Part shown: in pieces, positions 11,131 to 21,701 of the stretch
Layout of the letters: each line of letters opens with the position of its first letter
Position numbering within the stretch: position 1 is the first letter of the stretch
Source of the DNA: Ilyonectria destructans
Lineage: Eukaryota > Ascomycota > Sordariomycetes > Hypocreales > Nectriaceae
Length of the DNA stretch: 64,000 nt
Direction: 5' to 3'
Assembly: GCA_020740775.1 (NCBI GenBank)
Contig: JAHEWK010000014.1
Coordinates: 1,364,001-1,428,000 of the forward strand
The notes under the pieces: model-generated
The model's input: only the letters and a program-made list of their open reading frames with translations
The model's database searches: none
Told to the model about the DNA's origin: nothing
Program-made: the position numbers and the translations under genes

Positions 11131-12534
11131 TCTCCAAGTCTCCGTGTTGCGAGTGTGGTTGTTTTGGTTCAAGTCTGGGAATTTTGCGTCTGGAATTGTT
11201 GAAGATTGCGGTTGCAATTGTGGCCAATTGATTGCCAGGTCTCCCGAGGGCTGCGAGTGTGGTTGTTTATTTCAGGTCTGGGAAGTTCGCTACAATTGTT
11301 GAAGATTTCGTGGTTTTAATTGTACTTAGTTTGGGATCTTGGATTATCAGTTCAGAGTCGGAATTGTTTTGATGGCTGTATATTTAATCCTACAATATTT
11401 CACTTCATGCCTAGGATTGTTCCGTCCCAGTATTTCCATGTCACTGAACTCTTTTGCACCCATAATCTTCCCAGCCAGTCCAGTCGTAGAGAGCCTGATG
11501 CCATTTCATGATACTGTTTGTCCCTCAATAACGAGCTCGACACGGCGAGATGTGTGGCTGCCGGCCGTGTCCCAATGATATTTCTATCCGGAAACCATCG
11601 GCCAGGATAAGATGAACTGATGCGGTTGACGCCAATCTCTGGGGCCACGGCCCGGGGCAGCGCTGATGCCGAGAAACGATCCGACGAGCACACAGGCAAC
11701 ACAGAGAAGCCCCTTTGGCGATCTCTTAATTCTGAAAATTCAGGGTGCCAAAGCCCAGGTGTCGAGAGACTGAAGCGACTGGAATCAAACCGCCACCATT
11801 TAATTTCCAAGTCTGACATGACATCTTCAAAGGGACAAAGAATTGTTGTTATTCTGCTTCAGCTCTAGCAAGCTTATCTCTTGGTGTTGGATTCTGGTGT
11901 TTTTAAGCGTCGTGCGTCGTTCATTTAGAGGTGCCGTGTTTTACAAGGATGCATTCATACAAACGTGCATATCCACCCCACCAAGACTTCCTGCGTAATT
12001 TATCCAAGCAGTTCCAGACCTATAATTATATCACTTTATTATCCAATGGTGGGGATTTCAGTTATCCATCGATACGGAGTACGTCGCTGTGGGACGTCCC
12101 TGTGCCAACCACATCATCACGATGCTCCTGTGTGGAAACTTTTGCCAATTGAGGAGGCTCTTTCGATCACGGCGCGTACCAAGTCTCGATAAACCACGTT
12201 CTTACGAGTATCTCATTATATTCATTCACTGGACTTATTGGAGCATTGGATCAGCCAAGTCACGGAACTGGTCAATATTTCCCCATCATTGCGGCGATTG
12301 TCCTCAGTCACGACTTGGTGGAATGCTCGTCATTGGAGACCAAAGAATACATTAAAATTAGAAAATTCTAGCCAAGGTTAATCCTGTGCTGTGTGTAGTC
12401 ATAAACTTCGTTACATGCCATGTCGTGCAATGCTGTACTATGCTGTGCTGTGTGTGCTGTGTTCTCCCATCCATTCTCATCTCTCATCCCCCTTCATGTT
12501 TGTAAAGTCTAGTTTATATGTACTGGGTATCTCA
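11131..12534. other. AT-richer gene-free region with imperfect direct repeats
   Basis: No gene is supported in this 1.4 kb. Two imperfect copies of a segment of about 50 bp start near 11145 and 11251. Each runs from GCGAGTGTGGTTGTTT to AATTGTTGAAGATT. A separate pair links the end of the orphan gene (near 11121-11138, CCATTTGATCTCCAAGTCT) to about 11794-11815 (CCATTTAATTTCCAAGTCT). Near 12430-12470 there is a GCTGT/GTGCTGT simple repeat. The rest is probably 3' UTR of the flanking genes. Confidence 0.5.
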
Positions 12535-13830
12535 TCAATTGCCAATTGTATCTCTGAGGCTGAGGATGTATGGTAGGTCGGTGGAATCGTGCCGCGTCGC
12601 CAAGCGGATAACGGAAGCTGAGCTGGCCGAGGACTTTGACCTCAAGCTTGGCGTGGACGGTTGGTTTATGAGGTAGTATCGCCGGCTCTGTGCAAGGCTG
12701 GTGACGCTGGGTTTATGTGAGACAACCCCCGATACTCCGCTTCTTAAGCTGTTTGGGGCTGTGCAGTACAAGTTCCACGTATTCGTGGACGCCTTACGCC
12801 CAGCCCTCCGTGTTGAGCTGCTGATGCTACCAGCATCGGAGCCGGACATGTTACCGCGGGGTGTACCAGGGTTGGTTCCAACAGCGCCATCGTATTCAAT
12901 GATGCTCGAAGGCGAGGATGTATCCTCGTCTTCTGCCTGGTCACCGTCCAGCATGTCGGGGTCGAAGGGTTCCATGGCTCGCAGGATCTCGGCAAAGAGA
13001 TGCATCAGCTCCTTAAACCGAGCGTTGGAGATGGGCCGGTTCGAGAAGCGTGCAAACTCGTAGTGTGACAGGAACTTGGTGGAGGTGGTGTTCATTTCAA
13101 CAATTCCCAGACTTGAGAGGTGGACAATGTAGTCGCGCAGGCTCATGTTGGCGGTCCGCTGGAGCAGGGCCACGGCATCGGGGTCCAGAATGGGCGGGTC
13201 CGTCTGAGAAGTGGGATCCGGAGGCGCCAGTGTCAAAGCCTTCCCTTCGATGAGATTGGGCAGTTCGGAGAGGACGGTCGTGTATTGCAAGTTGGGCAAA
13301 TCCGGCGATGTTGGCGAGGCCCAGCCAAAGTGCTCAATTTCGCCCCACACAGCCCGTCGACGTGGGAGGTTCACCAAGAGGTCCTCGGTCGCCATTCCAG
13401 AGCCCACCGCACTCTGCTTAGACTGCGGCCGGATGGACTCCTCCCGCTCCACTCGGTCGTCGGGATCGAGCCTCGGGCGGGACTCGTAGGCAATGGCAGC
13501 GCTCCTTCCGAGGCCAGTGGCGATGGCCTTGTGGACGGCAGAGCGCACATCCCCCTTTTCGATGGGCACCCAGCCCTTGGGGATGGAGTCGAGGTCGGTT
13601 TTGTTGATGTAGAGGCGGGTGAAGAAGACAAAGGTGACGATGAGGATGGTGGCGAGGTACGCGGCGGCGATGATCCAGACATTGTACAGCTGGTCGTTGC
13701 GGAGCGAGCGCTGGATGGCATCGGCGGGGGTAGCGACGAGCAGGCCGATAAGGACGACATAGAGAAGAAGGTAGAGCGTGCGATAGATGATGGAGAAGAC
13801 GAGGCGTCGCTGAGACACTGGGGACGCCAT
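12535..13830 (-). CDS. DLT1: Defect-at-low-temperature protein 1 (Dlt1 family)
   Basis: This is a single exon of 431 residues. The N-terminus has two membrane segments, at about residues 10-35 and 50-72, separated by a short loop (SLRNDQLYNV). The motif FFTRLYINKTDLDSIPKGWVP follows, typical of the fungal Dlt1 family. A conserved cytosolic domain of roughly 200 residues contains SLRDYIVHLSSLGIVEMN and FLSHYEFARFSNRPIS. The C-terminal tail is Ser-rich and probably disordered. The yeast protein is needed for growth in the cold, and its biochemical role is not settled. It is transcribed away from the 13.8-14.5 kb intergenic region. Confidence 0.88.
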   Translation of the reverse strand: MASPVSQRRLVFSIIYRTLYLLLYVVLIGLLVATPADAIQRSLRNDQLYNVWIIAAAYLATILIVTFVFFTRLYINKTDLDSIPKGWVPIEKGDVRSAVHKAIATGLGRSAAIAYESRPRLDPDDRVEREESIRPQSKQSAVGSGMATEDLLVNLPRRRAVWGEIEHFGWASPTSPDLPNLQYTTVLSELPNLIEGKALTLAPPDPTSQTDPPILDPDAVALLQRTANMSLRDYIVHLSSLGIVEMNTTSTKFLSHYEFARFSNRPISNARFKELMHLFAEILRAMEPFDPDMLDGDQAEDEDTSSPSSIIEYDGAVGTNPGTPRGNMSGSDAGSISSSTRRAGRKASTNTWNLYCTAPNSLRSGVSGVVSHKPSVTSLAQSRRYYLINQPSTPSLRSKSSASSASVIRLATRHDSTDLPYILSLRDTIGN

Positions 13831-14540
13831 GGCTGTGGGAATAATCGGTGGCCCTCAGTGCCAAACCGAGCCAGCAAAGGAGCGCAGGAAAACGGCGTGA
13901 GGCAGCGCTACGGCCGGAGAAGAGAGTCGATAAAAGGCACGGATAGTGATGATGGAGGACGCATGGCTAAGGCGGGCGCAGGTCCATGGGAGGGCGTCGA
14001 CAGATATTGCTGGAGGCTGGCTGATCGCACGTCGGCGTGGGCGGACATGAGTCCGTTGCGCCTTTGACGAAGAGGTTGGGAGGCGTCGAACGAGATGCCA
14101 CTTTCGGAGGGACCCTTGTCGCACAGTGTGTTTGTGTGAGGGGCACAGTATGTCCATACAGTGCCGCGTGTGAAAACTCCACTTGGTCCCACTGTTTCCC
14201 GTCTACTCTCCCAGCATGTGAAGGAAGCTATTGAAGCCATCATTCCACGGAATTAACTACCTGAGATTCTGTACTCCGTAGTACACATGACAATGCCATC
14301 AGCTCCGTATATATCAGGCAGCTGAGTCAATTCACAGCTCCGCATAATTCTCTGCCGGACCAGGCTCATATGGTAGATTGCACATCGCAAACCCAGTCAC
14401 ATTCTGCTAACCAAATAGTTTCGAATTTCTCAAAGTCACTACCTCCAAGGTAGATTTTCGTCTGGTTTTACATATGGTATCATGATACATTCATTGCCAC
14501 GCCAAGGCCCCCAGTTTAGACACATGCCCTTTCACCACGG
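13831..14540. other. Intergenic region upstream of DLT1
   Basis: This contains the presumed promoter and leader of minus-strand DLT1 and the 3' flank of NDC1. Small open frames on both strands overlap the DLT1 leader and look like shadows. No RNA gene or repeat was seen. Confidence 0.4.
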
Positions 14541-16531
14541 CTACCGCACCTGCGCCATCTCCGAATTCTTCGACTCGTCGCCCTTCGAAGTTGCTGCTGC
14601 CTCCTTGGCCAGCCTGATATCCGCCAGCGTTAACCTCAGATCGCTGCTGTAGGGTTCAAACTTGGCCACTACTTGGCCCAAGCCCGCCCTTAATGCATTC
14701 AGCACTTCATCCACCTCGGGGCTCTCCCTTTTGCTCTTGACGTCCGTCCAATGAATGGGGAATGACTGTCGGAATGCTTCCAGCTTCTTAATCACCGAGG
14801 TCAATGTCCGGATAATGCTAGGGACATCCCTGTGGACGTTTCCAAACTGATCCTCAGCCAAACTGTGCACTGACAGGTGGCAAAGCACATGCACCGCATT
14901 AATGAGAAGAGTTGGCTCCGCGTAGGGGGTGCCCAGCACAGCGGCAGCAAACTGGGTCCGGAAGTCCTGCTGGAACAGCGCGGCGACGGAGTCGATGCTC
15001 ATCAGGTTAAGTGTCCACTGTTCGAACTGGCTCTTGAGATGTTCCGGTGAAACCATCTCCTGCTGCTCCTTGGTGAGAACTCGGTCCGTGGCCTCCTTGA
15101 ATGTCTTCTTGGCCAGTGGGCTCAGTTTCGAGGCTGGCGATGAGCCCGGTGATCGAGCAACTTGGCTCAGGCGCTTCTCAACCTCTCCTCGCATGGACTT
15201 TGAGGCAGCTTTGCTGGTGAAGATGGGGTCCTCGCGAAGAGGAGCAGATACGCGCTGCCTAGGCTCAACGGCTGGCTGGGCAGGAGGCGGGGCTAGGGGC
15301 TTTCCGTAGTTATCGACGCGGGTCTCGACAGCCTTCACCACTTCCATGCAGATGGCATAGACCTGGGCCCACATAGGGCCATCCTTTCGGTCGATATCCT
15401 CAAAGATGGCCTGTCGGCGGGTCTCAAAGCCCTGTGCAATAAAAGCCAGCTCCCACAACGCAAACGACTAGAAGCGGGTCAGTGGTGTTTAAGGATGCAG
15501 GTGAAGTACGTAACATACCTTAATAGAAAGCTTCTTGCTCTTCAGGCCGTTGAGAATACTGCCATTGGGATCCTTGGACTCCGAGGTGAGGGGGTTGCCA
15601 TTCTTGAGGGGTTCCTTGACCATGAAAGTTGAAAAGGCAAAGTTGCCGGCGTTCCAGATAAAATGGATCAGGGCGCCCGCCTCGATGCAGCGGTACAGCA
15701 GGAAGATGTCGGTTGGCCAGGAAGGGGGGACCATGTTCGTCTTGGGCAGGTTGTAAAACGGGCGCAGGAACATCAATGCCCATCCCCAGGCAAAGGATCG
15801 CATCACGGTATAGTAGAGGAAGAGCGTGAGGGGGATTGCCGACAGCGAACCCGCAGCAGAAGCGCCGGCAATTGCAGGGAGCTGCTGCATGACCAGCTTC
15901 AAGGAATCTCCCGAGCCCACAGTCTTGTTCTCATCCTTGCTCTTAGAGAGCCTCAACACAAGGCGGTCGACATCCTTTCTGTAATGCGTCAAGGTCTGCG
16001 AGATGGCGCAAGACACCAGGTAGGCCATAAAGAACAGCGGCCGCTCGTTCAATCTTGCGCGATCGCCGCTGAAGTAGGTGATCCACTGCAGGTTCGTGCC
16101 CTCGGGGGCAGACCAGAGGTAGATGTGGCAGAAGAACAAGCTGGAGAAGCCATACCAGAAGGCCGTCTCGTACGTCTGGAACTTCACAAGGGCGGTGCTC
16201 AAGGTCTGGAAGCCGGAGCCGGAGGTCCGTAGACCGACATGGTAGTTCGCAATTCGGAGGACGAGAATCGCAAGGCCGCAGGTGAAGATGAAGGCCGTTC
16301 GCAAGCCGACAGGGCCGACAGGGAACCAGCCCCAGAGATCTGTCATACGGACGTTAGCAAGCTGCAGCGCAAGTCGGGCGCAGGCTACGTACAGGAGTTC
16401 CAGCTGTCCAGAAAGACGGCCTCCACATAAGAGACGGCCAATAGAACAGTTGCCGTGGAGGTGAAGCGCCTATGCAGAGCTGGCTGAAGGAAGTCCTTGT
16501 AGGGAGCTTTTCGAACTGTGGTGGCCGCCAT
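14541..16531 (-). CDS. NDC1: Nucleoporin Ndc1
   Basis: There are three exons (16531-16393, 16339-15519, 15467-14541) encoding 628 residues. The N-terminal exon starts MAATTVRKAPYKDFLQPALHRR, typical of fungal Ndc1. It must be spliced to the second exon to give a continuous first membrane hairpin (SYLWGWFPVGP). About six hydrophobic segments occupy the first 260 residues. The rest is a soluble domain with Arg/Pro-rich linkers and a helical C-terminus. Ndc1 is an integral protein of the pore membrane. It anchors nuclear pore complexes and, in yeast, the spindle pole body. It shares a 458-bp divergent promoter with PEP12. Confidence 0.9.
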
Positions 16532-16989
16532 CTCCACAGCGCATCGTTGTCGAAGGAGTAGGCTCGGGGATGCTGGGGAGGAAGCGAGGACAGGTACAAA
16601 GGCCCATGTAAATAAAAATCTCCAGCCAGCAACCGTGGTTGACGCGCCAAGCACCAGCGGAGCAGGAGGTAGCTATCGTCACGTGGAGATAAGATAGGCT
16701 GCAACTGTCGCAGCGCCACTGTGAAATGTGCAGGGGAGCCAGGTCCCACTGCGCTCTGATTGGCTCGCAATCAACGGGTCCAATTACGTATGTCGCAGGG
16801 AAGCGGACTTGATAACCTCAGCCACCTCGGCAAGGCAACAGGTGACTTGACCAACTACAGAACAAGACGATCATCGCCGCCGTCGTCATCGCCAAGGCAT
16901 CACTTGCATCGCATCGCGCAGTCATTTCGAGAAGCCATTCCTTTCCTTAATCCGAAAATTCCGCCTGATTTCGTCCATCTTGCGCAATC
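16532..16989. promoter_or_regulatory. Divergent NDC1/PEP12 promoter
   Basis: This 458-bp spacer separates the two start codons. It has an ATTGG at 16759-16763 and a CCAAT at 16780-16784, in opposite orientations and 16 bp apart. These are possible sites for the CCAAT-binding (HAP) complex. No TATA box is obvious. Confidence 0.45.
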
Positions 16990-17839
16990 ATGTCGTTCGA
17001 CCAGCTCTCCAACCTCGAGTCCGGGCGCCGCGGGGGATACGCCGACGACCCAGCCTTCCAAGAGTTGCAGTACGACCTCAAGAGCAAGCTGCAGGCGCTG
17101 CTGAGCAGCAACCGCAAACTCGCCAACGATGTCAATGTGCTGGGCACCAAGAAGGACACCCCGCGCCTGCGCGAGCGGGTTCACAACAGCATGGAGAAGA
17201 CCCGCGAGATGTGCCAGGAGATCGGCGAGGGAGTGAAGAGGCTTCAAACTTGGGAGGACCTCACCGTACGTCCGGTCGCTATCCGTATTTCATGTCGCAT
17301 GCTAATCCCCCGTCCAGAAGCAGCAAAAGTACGAGCAGACCAAGGTCTCGAGCGACTTCCAAGCCGCCCTCCAAGAATTCCAGACCCTCCAGCGACGAGC
17401 CCTCGAGAAGGAGCGCGCCTCCGTGACAGCCGCCCGCGCCGCCCATGATACCGAAGGACAAGGCGAAGCGCACCAGGGCGCACCACTGGAGCAGTTGCAG
17501 CAACAGCAGGAGTTGTCGCAGTTGGCAGCCCAGGGCGAGGTCGACTTCCAGGAGGCTCTCATCATCGAGCGCGAGGAGGAGATCCGCAACATCGAGCAGG
17601 GTGTCGGCGACTTGAACGTGCTCTTCCGACAAGTAGCGCAGATTGTCAGCGAGCAAGGCGAATCACTCGACTCGATTGCAGACAATGTCCACAACATCCG
17701 CGATGACACAAGGCAAGCCGATGTTGAAAACCGCCAGGCCGCGCGATATCAAAAGGCCGCTCGCAACAAGAGCTGCTGTCTATTGCTAATCCTAGCGGTC
17801 ATCTTAACCATTGTTATTCTCGCGATTGTTCTCGACTAG
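16990..17839 (+). CDS. PEP12: Syntaxin of the Pep12 type (Qa-SNARE)
   Basis: There are two exons (16990-17265, 17318-17839) encoding 265 residues. An N-terminal three-helix Habc-type domain includes LQALLSSNRKLANDVNVLGT. Residues about 165-225 carry the SNARE motif, with the zero-layer Gln in IVSEQGESLD. The C-terminus is a single membrane anchor of about 20 residues (ILAVILTIVILAIV) ending in LD. This is the tail-anchored t-SNARE layout of endosomal/prevacuolar syntaxins. The start at MSFDQLSNLE is the first ATG in the exon and gives the usual short N-terminal peptide. Assignment to Pep12 rather than another syntaxin rests on overall sequence look and length. Confidence 0.85.
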
Positions 17840-17988
17840 GTAGAGCGTTTGTGCTTGTGGAACAGGCTCATTAATGTTCATGCGGCGTCTATAGGAGTTT
17901 TCTAGGGATACAGAACTTGAAGAGTACAGTTTTGTACATACACAGGGAGGGTTTAATCGTCGACACCTTCCATACTTGAATTCCAATT

Positions 17989-19050
17989 TTACTTTTCGAT
18001 TGCATCAGTTCGATCTCTAAGATATGGCAAAGAGTTTGGTCTTTTCTGCACATCCGTGAACTTCGGGTCCTTCATTGGAATCAGTCGGTTTAAAATGGTA
18101 TCGTTTATGTTGGAGAGGCCGAAAGAAGATGCCCAGTAGAGAAAGATGGCGCTGGGGAGGTCTGCAAAGAGGAGAGGGAAGACGGGCATCATGAGCATGA
18201 CCCTACCGAAAACCTTTTGCAGTCTCGTCAACGTCACAACCTGTTTCTCGTTGGGGTTTAGTGAAAGGAGCGCTCGGATGTGGTCCTTGGACATCTTCCC
18301 CCAACTGTTCCAGACGAGGATGCCCGTGCAGATTATGGGGAGTCCGTAGAATGGGTCCGCGCTGGTCAGGTCCATGAACCAGAGGCATCCCCCGTCCACC
18401 AAAGACGGATCGAACATGCCGTTGACCGACCCCAGGTTGGACGTCGCGGACTGCGGAGCGCCCAGGCCAACGGAATGGCTAAGCCAGCCCAGGGGAGCAC
18501 CGCATTTCCGTCTCAGGGCTTCGGAGATGGTGATGAACGGGAATATGCCGAGCAACGGCGCAAAGCCTTTCCACCTCTGGACGCCCCAGGCCTTGTAGAT
18601 TCTGCGCCGAGACTTCTCAATGGCGCCGGCCATCCGCAGCCTCAAGATGCGCTCCGGCAAATTGCTCTGTTCCCTAGCAATGGTGCTGGTATGCCGTCGT
18701 GCCCACGCCACCACAAGGGGATTCAGCTCGCCTCGCTTCGACCGGAGCTTGGCGGCATAGAATTGGAGGGGAAGTCTGAGGGTTACGTTGACGCTCACGG
18801 CCAGCAACGGGATGGCGAGGTACCACGGCACACCGGTAGTGACGTGGAACCAACTGAAGGCGGATGCCGTCGACTGGATGGCCTCGCCGGCAAAGGCACC
18901 GATGTGAAGGCCTCGTCGACTCGGAACACCGCATGATGCCGGCCCGGCGAAGCCTGCGGCGGGAGAACGGACGGCTCGGGGCGCGGCGGCGGTCAATGAC
19001 AGCCGGGCATGGGGCGTCAGGTTATGGGCAGTGCGTCGGAAGAACGACAT
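17989..19050 (-). CDS. COX18: Mitochondrial inner-membrane insertase Cox18
   Basis: This is a single exon of 353 residues. The first 50 residues are rich in Arg, Ala and Ser with no acids, which fits a mitochondrial presequence. The Oxa1/YidC-type domain has membrane segments at about 75-95 (VPWYLAIPLLAVSVNVTLRL), 165-180, 225-245 and 290-320. The second, third and fourth are separated by loops typical of Cox18 rather than Oxa1, and the long Lys-rich C-terminal tail of Oxa1 is absent. Cox18 helps export the C-terminal tail of cytochrome oxidase subunit 2. It is head to head with ALG11. Confidence 0.85.
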   Translation of the reverse strand: MSFFRRTAHNLTPHARLSLTAAAPRAVRSPAAGFAGPASCGVPSRRGLHIGAFAGEAIQSTASAFSWFHVTTGVPWYLAIPLLAVSVNVTLRLPLQFYAAKLRSKRGELNPLVVAWARRHTSTIAREQSNLPERILRLRMAGAIEKSRRRIYKAWGVQRWKGFAPLLGIFPFITISEALRRKCGAPLGWLSHSVGLGAPQSATSNLGSVNGMFDPSLVDGGCLWFMDLTSADPFYGLPIICTGILVWNSWGKMSKDHIRALLSLNPNEKQVVTLTRLQKVFGRVMLMMPVFPLLFADLPSAIFLYWASSFGLSNINDTILNRLIPMKDPKFTDVQKRPNSLPYLRDRTDAIEK

Positions 19051-19651
19051 TGCTCAGCCATTCCCGCGTAGCGGCAGGAGTTCAGGTGACAAGAGGAGAA
19101 GTCGGCGAGTGGATGAGATGAGGTTGGCGATGCGACCTGCCAATGGCTCAATGAATGAAGTTGCGGCAAAGTGGGGCGAAACCACGGCGGATGGATGGCG
19201 GAGTACCTGAGTTCCAGCGGTCGATCGCCCTGCAAGCTGCGGCCCTTCAGCGGTCCTGCAGCACTGTGGAGGGACCACAAGGCTGGGACAGGAGCCGCAC
19301 AGCGGGGCAGTTGATTCTCCAATCCGCTGTAAGCTTACCTGCCGGCGTTGGTGCAACCCTTCCGGTGGTAACTTAGTGCTGTAGCCGCTTGTGGACAGCT
19401 TGTTGGGAGCTGTCCCGCCGCCACCAGCGCGACGTCACCCCATCTCGTATCCGGCATCCAGACTCTCGTCCTCCAAAAGCGTCCTGCCTGCAACTCCCAA
19501 CGCAGCGAAACGCACCGAGCCCAGCTCCCGCATTCGATGCTGCTACCTGCTACCGAATTTTCCAGCCTGGCGCCTCCGAGGCGAGACTCTGCGTCGTCGA
19601 CGATCCGATCTTTCCGACTCGCCTGCTCATAAAGCATCATCTACGCTCCCA
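19051..19651. promoter_or_regulatory. Divergent COX18/ALG11 intergenic region
   Basis: This 601-bp spacer lies between two start codons. A plus-strand frame stays open upstream of the ALG11 ATG, but its first in-frame ATG is the one used at 19652. I see no clear TATA or CCAAT pair. Confidence 0.4.
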
Positions 19652-21496
19652 ATGTCCGACGACTCTTCTGCCGTGCCTCCGGGCGACCCGCCCCCTGCGG
19701 TTGGCGACAACCCTCAGAGGTCTGGCTCTATCATCGTTCCCCTGCTCGCTATGGCGCCGCTGTTCTTCGTCTTGGCTTCCCCTCTGCTCTTCAAGCTGCT
19801 GGGCCGCATGCTCGGCTGGTCGCTGCGCAAGAAGACGGATGGCCGCCGATCCCACCTCCTGGCCCTCATGACGGAAGAAGACAGGAAGGCTCGCGCCTCG
19901 GACTCGAAGGGTATCTCGGCCCCCAAGCTGGTGTTTGACGTCGACGAGAAGCTGAAGGGTACATTGGAGTCTCAAAAGGACTGGAGTGGTATTGTTGGTT
20001 TCTTCCACCCGTTCTGGTATGTCGGCGCCGATACCCCCACCGCGGGACATGAAGCTCTACTAACACCCGCCAAAGTAATGCCGGAGGCGGCGGAGAGCGA
20101 GTCTTGTGGGCGGCTATCCGTGCGACACAAGACCGCTGGCCTAACGCCAAGTGCGTGGTCTACACGGGCGATCACGACGTCACCAAGGACCAAATTCTGT
20201 CTCGGGTCATGGTGAGTAAGACTGCAATGCGAATACGCCAGTCCCACTCCCCCAGAGCGAGATGTGCTCACCATGTTATAGCACCGCTTCAACATTCAAC
20301 TCCACGCCCCAACCATCACATTTCTCTACCTCTCCAAGAGAGATTGGGTTCTTCCTTCCACTTGGCCGCGCTTTACTCTCATCGGCCAGTCCATCGGCTC
20401 CATCATTTTGGCCTGGGATGCCTTCTCACTGGTGGTCCCTGACGTCTTCGTCGACACCATGGGCTATGCCTTCTCGCTTGGCCTTTGCAAGTTCCTGTTC
20501 CCCAAGGTCTCGACTGGTGCCTATGTTCACTACCCTACCATCTCTACTGACATGCTCGAGTCACTCGACCCTACATCCGCCGTTGGCTCCCAGGGTGTCA
20601 ACGCCGGCAAGGGAGTCGGTGCCAAGGGAACTGCCAAGAAAATATACTGGCAACTCTTCGCACGACTGTACTCATGGGTTGGCTCCTCTGTTGACATCGT
20701 CATGACAAATTCAACCTGGACCCAAGCGCATGTGATGAGTCTGTGGGCTTCTAGTCGTGGTGACAAGAACAAGACAGATCCCATCACCGTCGTTTACCCT
20801 CCCGTCGCCGTTCGCGAAATGGAGCAAGAGGTCGAGGTTTCCGAAGCGAGTGAGAAGCTGCGAGAAAAGGTCGTCGTTTGCATTGCGCAATTCCGACCAG
20901 AGAAGAACCACCAGCTCATCATCCAGTCCTTTGCCGAGTTTCTCAAGTCCAAAAGCGAGGCCTCGAAGGGCGCGCGCTTGGTTCTCATCGGCAGCGTAAG
21001 GGACGACCATGACAAAAAGCGGGTGTACGAACTGCGCCTTCTCGTCAACGAGCTCGGCATCAAGGATCGCGTTCAGTTCCATCTCGATGCGTCCTGGCCC
21101 CAGATTCTTGAGTGGCTAAGAAAGGCTTCGGTGGGCGTCAACGCCATGTGGAACGAGCACTTTGGAATCGGCGTTGTCGAGTACCAAGCCGCTGGTCTCA
21201 TCTCGGTGGTTCACAACAGCGGTGGCCCCAAGCTGGATATTGTCGTCCGGGTACATGGAGAGCCAACAGGTATATCTGACCTTCCGCATCATGAACAGAG
21301 CCGGCATACTGACCCTTCTTTAGGATTTCACGCCGTCACACCAGAGGACTTTGCAGACGGTTATGAGAAGGCCTTGTCGCTACCCAACCCTCTTGCGGTT
21401 CGCAGGCGAGCACGGGAGTCGGCCAAGAGGTTCACGGAGGAGGAGTTTGCCAAGAAGTGGACGGTTCAGTTGGCGCGCTTGATCACTCTAGCATAA
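19652..21496 (+). CDS. ALG11: Alpha-1,2-mannosyltransferase Alg11
   Basis: There are four exons (19652-20016, 20076-20211, 20282-21269, 21324-21496) encoding 553 residues. The enzyme adds the fourth and fifth mannoses to the dolichol-linked oligosaccharide on the cytosolic face of the ER. An N-terminal membrane segment lies near residues 27-50. After splicing, [17 protein letters not shown] is restored, the hallmark of the family. Further motifs are [26 protein letters not shown] and the GT4 signature [15 protein letters not shown], whose two Glu residues bind the sugar nucleotide. Convergent with the gamma-glutamyltranspeptidase gene. Confidence 0.95.
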
Positions 21497-21701
21497 ATGT
21501 CCGGCGAGTGCGGTTGCATGATAGACAAAGGATACCCCTTCTTTTCCTTTAGCAGAAGATTTTAGAGAGAGCACTTAAGACGAAACGTCGCCCGCGTCGT
21601 TTTCAGCGACTCGGAGGCAATACTCGTTCCCATGGCGTGAACAGACAGAGGTTCGCCCAATTTCAATTCAAACAAGGTCTATAGATGCGTCTACGGCCCC
21701 T

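Noticed and set aside
13120..14067. 315-codon plus-strand frame over DLT1
   Set aside because: It is antisense to a recognised gene, rich in Gly/Asp/Arg, and has no family pattern.
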